From NCBI GenBank assembly GCA_009823395.1, contig CM020501.1, positions 5,967,861-6,031,860 of the forward strand: a DNA stretch of 64,000 nt, in the 5' to 3' direction. The DNA comes from Thamnaconus septentrionalis (taxonomy: Eukaryota > Chordata > Actinopteri > Tetraodontiformes > Monacanthidae). The translations under genes were made by a program, and so were the position numbers. Positions 13,011 to 23,718 of this stretch are shown piece by piece (within the stretch, counting starts at the first letter, position 1; every line of letters begins with the position of its first letter). Below the pieces are notes generated by a model. It saw only the letters and a list, made by a program, of their open reading frames with translations. It did not search any database and was not told the origin of the DNA.

Positions 13011-15000
13011 ACATGTGCAAAATCATGCACAGGAGGTGCGTTGGGAACTTATTATAATATTTCAGTTACTATGAGATAGATAGAAGAAGAGTACACATGA
13101 AAAAAAGTCTTCTTCTTTTTTTAAATGATACTTAACTTGCGGCGAATCAATAAAAATCTTGACTTTTGCCAACATTGCTGGGTTTCCTTCACACTACACC
13201 TGGCTCTTTATTTGATGAGGACAGGCTTCCTGTCACCTTCGTATTAAAGGCCGTAGGGGGAAAGATGGACTAAATTTGAACTGGCGCCGACCTCCTTTCT
13301 CTCTCCTAATAGATCTTGTGTTCCAGTGTCCTTGGTTGGCTCACTTCAAACTTATTTTGGTTGACAGTTTAAAAAAAAAAAGGGGGGAAATAGATGAGGT
13401 CGCCCCCTCACCCTCCGCCCCCCACTTATTCATGAGTTGCCCTTTCGCTGGCCATGTCTGCACCAAGCATTCAAACCTCTTGTCCAACCTTTGTGTCACA
13501 GACCTTCAGTGTTGCAGAGTCATTGGAGCAACGTGTCCCCACCAGCTCCACCATTTTAATTCCACACCTGTCCCCCAGAAACAAATACAAATCCCGGAGA
13601 TGGTTTCCCATACTTAAAATTTCTCATCAAGACATTCTTTGCTCGGCACTCTCTCTGGGCTGCTGCAATGCTTTTCAGATGATTGTGTACTCAGTCGCAT
13701 CGAGGTGATGAAAAGCGCTGACTGCAATTTACCCAAAAAAAAAAAACTGCTTGTGGCAGATTTTTCCCATGATCACAGTTTCTTTTTTTTTTTTGCTGCC
13801 TCCGTCTGGCAGGAGATATAAATCTAAGAGAGGCAACATGTTCATCATCACTTATTAAAGACTTAGTTAGTGTTTCTAATGACTGAGATTTTTTAACTAA
13901 TTTTTTTTTTGATTTGCTACACAGTCTTCTTGTTTTGTTAGAATCACAGCGCCTGTGCTGCTGACCGAACTAGACCTTGTTGCTTTTACCTTTCTGTCTA
14001 GAATAAGTGTTCTTCTGTTATTGTATAACAGTAAAAATGCACTAATCCTGAAGTCCATCTGAACATTTCACAAAAACAACTGACTAAAAGAGAATTTAAG
14101 AATGGCCGAAGTACACTGACCAGCTGACTTCATTAGGGTCAAAGTTAAACTGAAGTGTTCACTGTTGACGCGAATCAGCCAATCAGGAGGCAGCAACTCA
14201 ATGCATTTTGGCATGCAGACGTTGTGAAGGCGATTTACTGAAGTTCAAAGTGAGCATCAAAACGTGGAAGGAAGGGGATCAGAGTGTCTTTGAATGTGGT
14301 GAACTGCTGATCTCCTGGGATTTTCACACCATCACAATCATCTCTGGGGTTTACAGAGGATGGTCCTGAAAGGAGGGAATACCCAGTGAGCAGCAGCCAT
14401 GTGGAGGAAAATTCCTTGATGCCAGGGGTCAGAGGAGAATGGACAAACTGGTTGGGGATCAAAGAGAGGAAACAGGAACTCAAATAAGCACAGGTAATAA
14501 TAACCATAGTCTGTAGAAGACTAACTAACACGAACTGCTAGTCGAGGCTCCGAAGGCACAACACCTGCAACATAAGTGTGTGCCCCTAAAAGACATTTTA
14601 TCAACTCACGCACTGGTGTATATGATATTTCAAAGAAAATAAATAAATAATGTGAAAGCTGTATGAAAGCTTTGTTTTTCTTCGTGGAGCCAGTTGATGT
14701 GAACTGGCGCCTCTGCTGCTGACACCGGCTCTGCCATCCGTGCATTCAGCCATTATGGGAGAGTCAAAGAATGAAGAACAGATCAAAGCTGACTCAGTGC
14801 AGGGAGCAGCCGCCCCAAAACAGATAAGCACAATCATCCAACCCTGCAGTCTCCACAGAGACTCCATTACTGAAAACAAAGTGAGCGTGTACGTCAGTGG
14901 GCTCGTGTGAATCAAAAATTATTATTTTTTCTTTCGGAGGTGAGAAAGAGAGTCAGAGACTCTCCATACACTACCACAATTAAAACCAGCAGGTTTATGC

Positions 15001-15023
15001 AAAAAAAAAAAAAAAAAAAAAAA
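15001..15023. repeat. Poly-A tract, 23 bases
   Basis: Uninterrupted A run in intron 6. I could not identify a retroposon body attached to it. Confidence 0.9.
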
Positions 15024-15930
15024 GTTGAATAAAGTAGATTTGACCGCTGCAAATTCTGCCCAGCTGCTCTGTATCAGGTCATTACTATTCTGGGAGAATC
15101 TGATCACACCCTGCGTCTGTTTGGTGAGCACGGAGAGCGAAAGCTTCAGGCGATCGCACAGGGCAGAGCGGAGGGCAATTAGTTTCATTCTGCTGCTGTC
15201 CGTCTGCCCGTCCACCGGACAAAATCACATTTTATGGGCCTCTCTGTTCTTTTGGAAGACCTGTTTTACATACAAACCACGTTTGATATGGCCGCCAAAG
15301 GGCCACGGCCCTAATAGCGGGTAGCAAGCTTCAAAGGAGCTGGAGACGTTTGGAAGCAAACAGGCTTTTAGCAGAAGATTGCTTCGGGGCTCGGGAGACT
15401 TTATCTCACATGGCCACGGTCCACCTTTTGTGACAGGTCTGCCCCCTGTCGCCGGCCTGCGTCATGACGAGAGGCCGCTTGCAATTTACAATTAGAACCA
15501 AAGGGGGTCAGTCACACACTGTGAAGGAGAGACCCCGAGCCTGATATCAAGCCGCCATGAAGGAAAAAAAAAAATGGAGCACTTTGGTTAATGAGAGCGT
15601 TTCTTCATGTAGCATGGATGTATAAAAAATATATGAATCACAAGATACTGAATTTATAAAAGTCTGCTAGTAGGGAACACACCTGCTGCGCGGTGGAAGC
15701 GCATTTTAGTGGTAACATGTTTTACTCCACGCCTTATGATGAGAGTTGCCAACAGTCCCTTAAAATACAGAACTGTCCCGTATATTTGACAGTGAAATGG
15801 TGCGTCCCGTTTGAAATCGATACGGGACGGTGTTTCTCCCGTATTTCTAAGTTGAGAGGGTTTATTAAAAACAAGCAAAAAAAAGGTCAGTGAAACGATC
15901 CCGTCTCCCATGATCACCAGCGATGTCTGG

Positions 15931-15947
15931 CCACTAGATGGTAGCAG
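15931..15947 (+). promoter_or_regulatory. CTCF-like motif
   Basis: CCACTAGATGGTAGCAG closely follows the CTCF core CCACNAGRKGGCAG with one T for C change. The match is by eye only. Confidence 0.3.
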
Positions 15948-16060
15948 AGAGTCGCGTTTCTAAATAATTCTCAACCTGTGGGGATTAAAAAAGTGAACGA
16001 AATACAGAGCCTAACAAAATGATTAGACCCCGCTCACAAATTTTAAAGTAAACTTAACAA

Positions 16061-16090
16061 AAAAATAAATAAATAAATAAATAAATAAAA
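16061..16090. repeat. (AAAT)n microsatellite
   Basis: Seven AAAT-type units about 155 bases past the exon 6 donor in the transcript. Confidence 0.9.
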
Positions 16091-16244
16091 ATGTAGAGAA
16101 CAGAAGAGAAGAAGGATCACTTTCAACCATCAAAACTACTTTTTTCTTTTCAGGAATCCAAGTAAATACCTATAATGTGAACTAAACAGTGTACTAAACA
16201 GGTCTGAGTTGATGAAAGAGGAAGGAAAACGTTTGCAGACTTAC

Positions 16245-16511
16245 ATCAAATTCATTGAGGGCGGCGGCCAGCTCCCCGATGCCGGCGTGGCCGTGCTTCT
16301 CATCAGTGGGGGAGGTGGCCTGGGCAGCGCTGGAAATGCCTCCGATGGCCTCCTGGACCTGCTTGAACACGTAGTCGCGGTTGGCGCGGGTGGCCGCCAC
16401 GTCAGGGTGGCGCAGGAAGGCCTGCGAGGCCGTGTACAGCATGGTGGCGTTCTTCTTCAGAGCGCCGCGCGCGGCCGCCATCTCATCCCGACACTGGGGG
16501 TCTTTCAGCTC
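16245..16511 (-). CDS. ctnna2: ctnna2 exon 6: residues 196-284
   Basis: This 267-base exon encodes 89 residues, ELKDPQCRDEMAAARGALKK to GIGELAAALNEFD. The acceptor is CCTCCTCAG|GAGCTG and the donor is GAATTTGAT|GTAAGT, both phase 0. The ELKDPQCRDEMAAARGALKK stretch separates alpha-N from alpha-E catenin. The exon closes the N-terminal bundle domain and ends just before the segment that leads to the vinculin-binding M region. The next exon (expected to encode an NKIILDP-like start) is not found between 1 and 16244, so it lies beyond the left edge. Confidence 0.96.
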
Positions 16512-17126
16512 CTGAGGAGGTGGAAAAGGTTTTCTGAGTAAACCGGGTCTTTTACGATTACTCGTCACAAGATGAGGCTGAGGATGACGACACTGAGACA
16601 GAGAGCAGACAGACGGTGAATAAAATCCTCCTGCTGGTCACTGCCTGGTCGGAGAAACAATTTTTTCATTTTCATTCTGAGGGATATCAGCAAGATGGAT
16701 GTTTGCCAGAGCAAGACAAGACGGAAAAATCTTTGACACACACCGGAGGCACCAATGGCAAAACTCACTGTTGACAAATCTGGAAATAACAAGAAAAATA
16801 TTCTGGAAAAGTACAAAGCATTACTTGAAACTAGACTTGGTGTTTTACTTTTCATACCCAAGTATTGTTGAAGAACATTCATGTCATTAATATGCCATTA
16901 TGTCTACTTAACCTATTTAATGTTGTTATTCTTGCACCAACTATAATAATGACAACAAAGCACCATGACGGAATCGCTATAAATATGTGACAGACAGACA
17001 GACAGACAGACAGACAAATACTGGTGCGGCTCTTTCTTCGGTACATACTACATCTTGCTTGTCAGTTTATTTTCTTGCTTTCTTCCAAGGAAATACAGAG
17101 AGGGTTTATAATGAGGTCCCAGTTAC
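16512..17126 (-). other. ctnna2 intron 5 (615 bases)
   Basis: A short intron bounded by GTAACT and CCTCCTCAG on the minus strand. Its only distinct content is an (ACAG)n tract at 16990-17016. Confidence 0.9.
16990..17016. repeat. (ACAG)n microsatellite in intron 5
   Basis: Near-perfect tetranucleotide repeat of about 27 bases. Confidence 0.9.
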
Positions 17127-17246
17127 CTGCTGCCTCCGAGCCGCAACGTAGTTCAGCTTCACCATCTCCTTCCCAAACTCTTTGAAGCGGTTGGCGAGGT
17201 CCTGCTCATTGGTTGCATTCTTGACTCCCTCCAGAGCTTCCTCCAC
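17127..17246 (-). CDS. ctnna2: ctnna2 exon 5: residues 156-195 (40 codons, phase 0-0)
   Basis: This 120-base exon encodes VEEALEGVKNATNEQDLANR to LNYVAARRQQ, matching alpha-N-catenin. The donor is CAGCAG|GTAACT and the acceptor is GCAATACAG|GTGGAG. Both junctions are phase 0, so skipping would remove exactly 40 residues without a frameshift. The acceptor is unusual: instead of a pyrimidine tract, the intron just before it is a TG-rich stretch including an uninterrupted TG repeat at about 17274-17292. This resembles the UG-repeat acceptors known to be regulated by TDP-43. It lies 615 bases upstream of exon 6 in the transcript. Confidence 0.95.
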
Positions 17247-18219
17247 CTGTATTGCACACGCGCACACAAACACAACACACACACACACACACAAACACAA
17301 AAGAAATACATTACATAGACCTAAAAACGATGGGCCAATTAACTTGAAGAATGGCTGCGACGCTGCAGCTTGAATTAGTCATAAAAATAAAACCTGCCCG
17401 TGCTGTGAAGCACAATACGTCATTGGTTTTATGCGAAAACGGCTTCCCGCGTAATTGCGGGCAGGTTCTAAAAGACAATAACCGTTTAATTGAGAAAAGT
17501 AATGGCTTTCATTTCACTACGCCTCCATCCATGCGCTCCGATTTCAAACGCCATTCAGTCCCAAATGAAGGACACGACATGAGATGTAACGGAGGAAAGG
17601 GGGGGAAACGGAAGATAACTCGGAAGTGGCCTTTGATGGCGAGGCTTATACGGGCTCCAGTTAAGCCCCTCTGTTGCCCCCAAGAATAAATCTTCGAACA
17701 AAATAAGTCAGAGAGTGCGCGAGAGTGCAATGTGCATCTCTCAGACCAGCCGATCGTGCAGCTCAACATGCGCAGCCCGTCCACCCAGAGAGCAAAGCAG
17801 CTCACGTGGCTCCACTGACTCAGTCATAAACAGAGCGGTTATGTTAGAAAAAAATAAATAAATAAATACACATCAGGGCATAAGGGCATGATATTTATAA
17901 ATGATAACGAGTTGTGTGTTCCAAGGATACTCCTCCATGCCTCATCTATATGCTAATGCATGCAGAGGTTGCCAGATAAGCAGATATGGTTTCCGAGGGT
18001 CAACGCGGAAGACTTTTCTTGAACAAACAGCTACATCAGATAAAGGTCTTAATAATGCATGTGTTCAAAGAGAAGGAGAAAAAGATGGAGAAAAAACAAC
18101 ACAGATCTTAGGAGATCTTTTTTTACGATATTATACACAAAAGAGTTTCACACAAAAATGCAAAACTCTTCGCTGAACTCAACCCAATCAAGTAAAAGCC
18201 CTTGCGGGCGAGCACTCAC
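17247..18219 (-). other. ctnna2 intron 4 (973 bases)
   Basis: Bounded by GTGAGT and CAATACAG on the minus strand. The TG-rich stretch lies at its acceptor end, 17253-17303. The rest shows no gene or repeat that I recognise. Confidence 0.9.
17253..17303 (-). promoter_or_regulatory. UG-rich tract at the exon 5 acceptor
   Basis: On the transcribed strand this reads as UG-rich sequence with an uninterrupted UG run (about 17274-17292), ending a few bases before the CAG of the exon 5 acceptor. No ordinary pyrimidine tract is present. UG repeats are the known binding site of TDP-43, and such a tract controls CFTR exon 9 inclusion. A role here is inferred. Confidence 0.4.
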
Positions 18220-18386
18220 GATCTTCAGGTGAGACAGCAGCCTCATGACGTCGGCCATGTCGGCGAGGATGAGCAGGCGGGTGACGGCGGAGAGCAGAGC
18301 GCGGGCGGCCCTCACCATGGTGCCCCGCTTGACCGAGGAGCACGGGTCGTCGGCAAACTCGGACGAGGCGATGCGCATCGTCTCCC
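18220..18386 (-). CDS. ctnna2: ctnna2 exon 4: residues 100-155
   Basis: This 167-base exon completes a split glycine and then encodes 55 residues, ETMRIASSEFADDPCSSVKR through DVMRLLSHLKI. The acceptor follows a clean pyrimidine tract (CTTCTGCAG|GGGAGACG) and the donor is AAGATC|GTGAGT, phase 0. The segment is a conserved helical part of the N-terminal domain, with the hydrophobic run RALLSAVTRLLILADMADVM expected of bundle core helices. No frameshift or stop is present. Confidence 0.95.
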
Positions 18387-21300
18387 CTGCAGAAGAGGAA
18401 AAGGAAGAGAAGAGATTTACAATTAGTGTAAAAAAGTTCAATATAATAATATAAGTATAAGAACACAGAGAGGGTTTAAAGATTGAAGGGATGGTTCACA
18501 AAAAAAAATGAAGTTTCACCCAGTTGCTATACCCACTAGGTAGACGACGGCCCTGGTGACGTGTTTGCATAAGGAATAAAATTTCACCTCATGGAAAAAG
18601 CAGCTGAGTGTCTCTGTCTCCCAGACCTGTGTGGTTTTGCATTCTGATTCCAAACGCTGATGCTGACCAAGTGCTTTTAGCCCGACAGCGAGACGGCATT
18701 GAGCAGGTCAAATTAGCTCACACGCTGGCCGACCTCACCAGGTTCCCCAGAGAGAAGTCCTCCAGGTCGGAGGCCACGGTGGATATTTTGACAACCAGCA
18801 TGACGATTCCATCTTCAGTCAAACTGAAGCGCGCTGTGTCTTCAGGACACTTCAGGATGACAGCATTCAACAATGCAGCTACACAAAAACGAGGGGTTGA
18901 AACACACAGTGGCTCCTGAGTGCAGCACAGATGCTGCTCACAGCTGCTCCCTCAGGATATGATGGGCCAAAAGCAGACGACAAACTTCACCATATTAGGT
19001 ATTCTGTACTTTTAACCTTGTGCTATTGTTTTTGTTTCATGTTCATGAACAAGGCTCCCATTGTATTGTTTTTTTTCTTTCTGTGGATCTCCAGAACTGA
19101 TTAAAAAGTGTTATGTAGCATTTTTTTGTTTGTTTGTTTTTTTCTTGATAGTCCATTACATTGGCACTGGGTATATTTTTTCCCCCTCTGTCATTCTCCA
19201 TAATAGTGATGTGGATTAGAGAATGTCACCAGAGCGACTTCAGTTGTGAGTAGCAAAGAAAGTTTGGGGTGAATAGGAACATGTGCAATCAGACATTTTG
19301 ACTCCTTTTTTAAAAATTAATTTAGGCACTGCAGTGCAAACAACCATAACAAGGACGAACGCCGCCGTGCCTCGCTGGAGCTGGCAAAAAGTGTGTTTGT
19401 TGGGTAACAAATGGTTCATCATTAAATTCCCCAAACACCCCACTTTGCTTGAACCCACAGGACCTCTAAGAGGCAATATGTGCGCCAAAGCTGGAATGAT
19501 TAGTCACTTTTTATTCTGCATAATGTCACGGAGTGAGGTTTAGCTCTGACCTCCCATTTCACCTAAGGCTAGGTAATGAGTGAGCAAAATTCCTCCGTCA
19601 GGCCACACGCACGCCCGCGCACACACACTCACACGCACCCGCACACGCACAGTGTCTGTGCATGTATTTGTCCAGTGTTGTTATATCAGTTTGTTAGAAA
19701 AGAGGCTATTTTATAAATAATGATGCAAAGATTTCTGCTGATCCGATGGAGAAAGTCACAGGTCGGCTCAGATCAAGGTTCCTCTGCATAAAAAAACATG
19801 AAGAATTTTAGGTGAAACTTTCTCTAAAGGTGTGAAACAATTTGAGAGAAAAAAAACTGTTATGTGCAAAGGAAAACAGAGAGCACAGCGTGTGTCAAGC
19901 TGTTTATTATCCCTTATAGTGACAGTTTAGGACTGCCGTGTGTTAATCTCACACTCCTTGGGCTACTGTGTTCTGAAATGTAGTGGGTTTCGTTTAGGGA
20001 AAGCACAGGTCTTTTATTATTAATTACAGTCTCTCTTTAGCTTTTAGCATGTATGCATCAGTGACCTTCCATCAGTTTGCTCCTTCCACCAGATGATGAA
20101 AACTGATTCTGTCTTTCTAATGAACACAGAAAGTGCAAACTCTTTCCCAGTTCCGCACAGTCAAGCCATTGGCTCTTTTAGGTTCAAGTCTAAAATATAT
20201 ATATTTAAAAAAAAAAAAAAAAGAAGGTAACTTAATTTTAACATTTGCATAAAAGCTCACAAACTGGCAGTCAGCACGGAACACAAACTCAGAGAGCTGT
20301 GACATTGCCCCAGCCAGGGGAAGGCTCCCAGCAGGGAGATCATGATTTGTTGGGGTGAGCTGTGGCTAATGAGAATGAGCGTCTCCCTATCTTAAAATTC
20401 AGGGAGGCTCTCTGCCACCACACGTGTTCAAAGCCTTAACGATGCGTGACTTCGGGGTAAACAACGGCTGAATTAGGCTCATTACATTCATGGGGCTTCG
20501 TGCCCCCGTAAAGCTTGAAAGTAATGGGCACTAATCTGTTATATAAGATGGATTTGCTGTGCCACTCTTCACTCGACATCTGCCTGCGGTGCGGTAAAGA
20601 TCTGACTCCGGCTGGCATTCACTGCCACCTTTCAGACTTTCAACAGCAACTCTCCATGTGCAGACTCCCCCACCACGATGTTTCACAATGAAAATTGCTA
20701 AGAAAAATAGCAATTTCAGGCTGCAGGCGTTAAGAGAGACAAAATTAAACCTTCCATATTTTCAATATTTCAAAATTAGATCATAACCACAGTTAATTAG
20801 CTGCATCCTTAACCACTTTTTTGTTTTTTTCTTTTTGAAAAAATAGCAATTTACTATTACCGGTGTTGCTGCTTTTATAATGTATTTATCATCTGCATTT
20901 TCTTCCAGTGCAAACCTGAATGACACTAACAGTGGTGGTGGATGGATTTTTATTTTTCTGTAAGAAAGAAAAAAAATCAAATGATAAAAACACCAGTGAA
21001 TGTCACCAGAGCACCATTATGAATTGCTGAATTCCCCAGTCTACAAGAAATCTGTTTGGTTCATGTTGAATGTGATGAACAGAACTCCCATTCAGTTTTT
21101 TCCTTCCTTTAATTATCTCCATCCATGTCATTCTTGAGGGGAGCCGACATTTTCAAGCACTCAAGGTTGTTTACTGATGGAACTGTAAAAGACAGCAGAT
21201 CCAGTGGCTACATGAGAAATGACATCAGGCCTTCCGTGTTGCGAGAGCAGCAGAGGCATTAAATTGTAACTGCTGGCTTTGAAAGACAGACGACAGTGAA

Positions 21301-21548
21301 GAGAGCCTTAAAAACAAACCACTCAGACGCTGCGCTACGCTCGACAACTGAATATGACCTGGGTGTAATTTCAAAATAGCGAAAGCAATAATGCTGAGAG
21401 CAAGAGGGAATTATGGGTGTCTGGTGATAAACACAAGGAATATTGCAAACTGGCACAGAAGTTTTTGATCAATTTATGACCAAAACAGCTATGCAGAAAA
21501 CTGGAGAAGCATTGCGGCCGAAAAATAAACTCGCATCAGCATCCTCAC
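18387..21548 (-). other. ctnna2 intron 3 (3.2 kb)
   Basis: Bounded by GTGAGG and CTTCTGCAG on the minus strand. It has a CA-rich patch near 19605-19650, a poly-A/T run at 20207-20223 and otherwise ordinary AT-rich sequence. I see no exon in it. Confidence 0.88.
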
Positions 21549-21744
21549 CTTGCTTACGGACGTCTTCCACAGCAGCAATGAGCTCCTCTTTTAGGTCTTG
21601 GCTGTCTTTGGCAATCTGCTCACCCTTCTCCAAAAAATTCTGGGTTGCCTGCTCAACAGACACTGCCAGGACATGAGCCTTCTTGGAGCGGCCCTTCTTC
21701 TTACTGGACGGCCCTTTGTTGCTGGTGTTGACCAGGGTGGTCAC
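21549..21744 (-). CDS. ctnna2: ctnna2 exon 3: residues 35-99
   Basis: This 196-base exon encodes 65 codons plus one base, VTTLVNTSNKGPSSKKKG to VEDVRKQ, then the first G of a split glycine codon. The acceptor is TTCCCCAG|GTGACC and the donor is CAAG|GTGAGG. A lysine/arginine-rich segment (KKKGRSKK) sits before helices that help form the beta-catenin binding and dimer interface. It is an almost exact match to alpha-N-catenin exon 3. Exon 4 starts with GG, which completes the glycine and keeps the frame. Confidence 0.95.
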
Positions 21745-22082
21745 CTGGGGAATTACACAAAAGAAAAAGGAAACAATTATTTGGCTGAGTTCTACATTTT
21801 AGACGATACATTACGCATAAATGTAACATCTGAAGTAATCAGTTCCTGTCAGTTTTGGTTTATGGTCTTCTTCTGCAATCTGTTTATTTATCTATACTAC
21901 TCACAGAAAGTTAGGGTGCTCATTTTTCATATAAAATTGCACAATGCACCTTAAATACACAATGACATTTACATGTTAACTTATTTGATCTTCTCAAAAC
22001 TTTTGTATGCACATGTCCAATTTTTCTCCAACAAGGTGATCTTTTTGAAAATCTCAAAAACAAGTGTGTGATCCCTGAATCG

Positions 22083-22096
22083 ACCACTAGGTGGTC
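22083..22096 (+). promoter_or_regulatory. CTCF-like motif
   Basis: ACCACTAGGTGGTC resembles the CTCF core and is itself nearly palindromic. It is a weak candidate. Confidence 0.25.
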
Positions 22097-22994
22097 TGGT
22101 TCAGTGACAGTTTACGTTTAAAAAGTCCTCTTCATCATGCTCTTCCTATTTTGGCATCGACCAAAAGTTGGTTAAAAATTTATTTATACACTTTATTCTT
22201 CGATTGATTTACGCTGTAACTCAACATTATATAGATCACACAAATGGGACTTAAAGTTAGATAATCTGATAATAAGATCTTTTAAACTTAACTAAAGCCA
22301 CAAAAAAAGGAAAAGCAGTCGTCCTCATTCATAAACTAGCAAAAAACATCAAAGTTGCTTCCTTGTCTTGCAAAAACCTTCCAGACAAACAACAAAAGTT
22401 TCTGTGAGACAGATGCCCCCCAGACATTGAGTAAAACTTTGATTTAACTTCATGTTTTCAAGCTGTGCCATCAGAGTCTCTTTGTGCAAAAAGTATGTTC
22501 ACAATCTGGCACTACGGTACCACAACTGCACAGCAGCGGAATTGGTCAGATTTGGATTCTGATATCTTCCGCATCCATCTTGCCAACTTCCAATCGAAAG
22601 CATTTATAATCAGTCCCAAAATATCAGCGGAGCCCATAAACCAATAAGCATCCTGCATAGTGATAACGAGGCCCGAGGGACAAAAAAGAAGAGACAACTC
22701 CAAACTGCACTGAACATTTCAGAGGAAGAAGCTTCACGTCTACACGTTGTAAACAATGTCTGCTGCTAAAATAAAAAAGACCAACGTGAACATTTTATTA
22801 CAAAATGACCGTTAAAACTTGGAGATAAAAGGGGAGTCGTGAGAAAACTTTTTTCTCAAAAAAAAAAAACATGTTTGACTTTACTCCTTAATTTCCTCAA
22901 TGTGGCTGATGTTGCCTGTGTGCACCAATAAGAAGGCATGGGCTTCTGAACAAATAACTGTCCCCACTTGAATATGATAGACAGATATAACTTA

Positions 22995-23718
22995 GGGCGT
23001 ATTCACACCAGGAAAGTCCTTAGTTCGCTTTCCTTGGTCCGGACCAAAATACAATGTATCTTTTTTGGTTTGGTTCGGTTCCTTTTCACGTTGCAATTTT
23101 CACAAGCGTCCCAGGATTTGACAACAAACCCACAAAGATCGTTCAATCATTGGACAAAACGGTCCGGGGCGGGGTAACACGGTAAAATACTGAAATTAAA
23201 CAATCGTGGAGCTCCAGCGTGCGGCACTCGTTGTGCTCAGGATGATTGTTTTTTTGTTGTTTTTTTTTCTCACACAAACACAAGCGTTTGCAGGTAATTT
23301 GGAGCATCAGAGGCTTTTGATGCAACGTCGATTGTATGAGGAGATGTTTACCATTTTGCGACAACGAAGACGTTTTCGCAAGAAGCGTCTCCTCATTGCT
23401 CCACGTTGAACCACAGCTCATGTTAGCCTGACGGTCCGACGACGTGCTACTAAACTTTCTACTATGCTAATTAAAACATTATTTCCAATAATGGTTTTGG
23501 CTACGGAAGCCTGTGACGTGTAAAAAGGTGTGTGATTTCAGAACTGGTTCGAACCACGGTTTGGAAGCGAACCGAGACCACCTCTCCGACGAGGTCTCGG
23601 ACCGGCTGTTTGCTCCGCACCGGAGTTCGCTGGTTTGTATTCACACCAGCCCAAAACGTCCGCACAAGGGACTTTTTTGGTTTAGTCCGAACTAAACAGG
23701 GCAGGTGTGAATACGCCC
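22995..23718 (-). mobile_element. PIF/Harbinger-type non-autonomous DNA transposon, copy B
   Basis: This copy is 724 bases with the same 15-base terminal inverted repeats as copy A and exact TTA duplications on both sides (22992-22994 and 23719-23721). The minus strand keeps the same truncated Myb/SANT-like start (MSCGSTWSNEETLLAK, starting near 23421), running into low-complexity sequence. It is longer than copy A in the middle and is probably nearer the original non-autonomous form. It lies in ctnna2 intron 2, in the opposite orientation to copy A in intron 6. Confidence 0.8.

Larger units (their letters stand above)
1..16244 (-). other. ctnna2 intron 6 (5' 16.2 kb of it)
   Basis: No exon of this or another gene could be supported. 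The intron holds a Harbinger remnant at 64-598, a (TG)n repeat at 1079-1146, SINE/L2 remnants at about 9365, 12950 and 11437, GC-rich blocks at 7.95-8.70 and 10.1-12.5 kb, a (GA)n tract at 10221-10280, and an (AAAT)n tract at 16061-16090. The remaining AT-rich DNA, for example 2-7 kb and 13-15.5 kb, shows nothing I can name. Confidence 0.8.

Noticed and set aside
1..16244. Nested LRRTM1 gene in the ctnna2 intron
   Set aside because: No leucine-rich-repeat frame of the expected size (about 520 codons) exists on either strand, so if present it lies beyond base 1.
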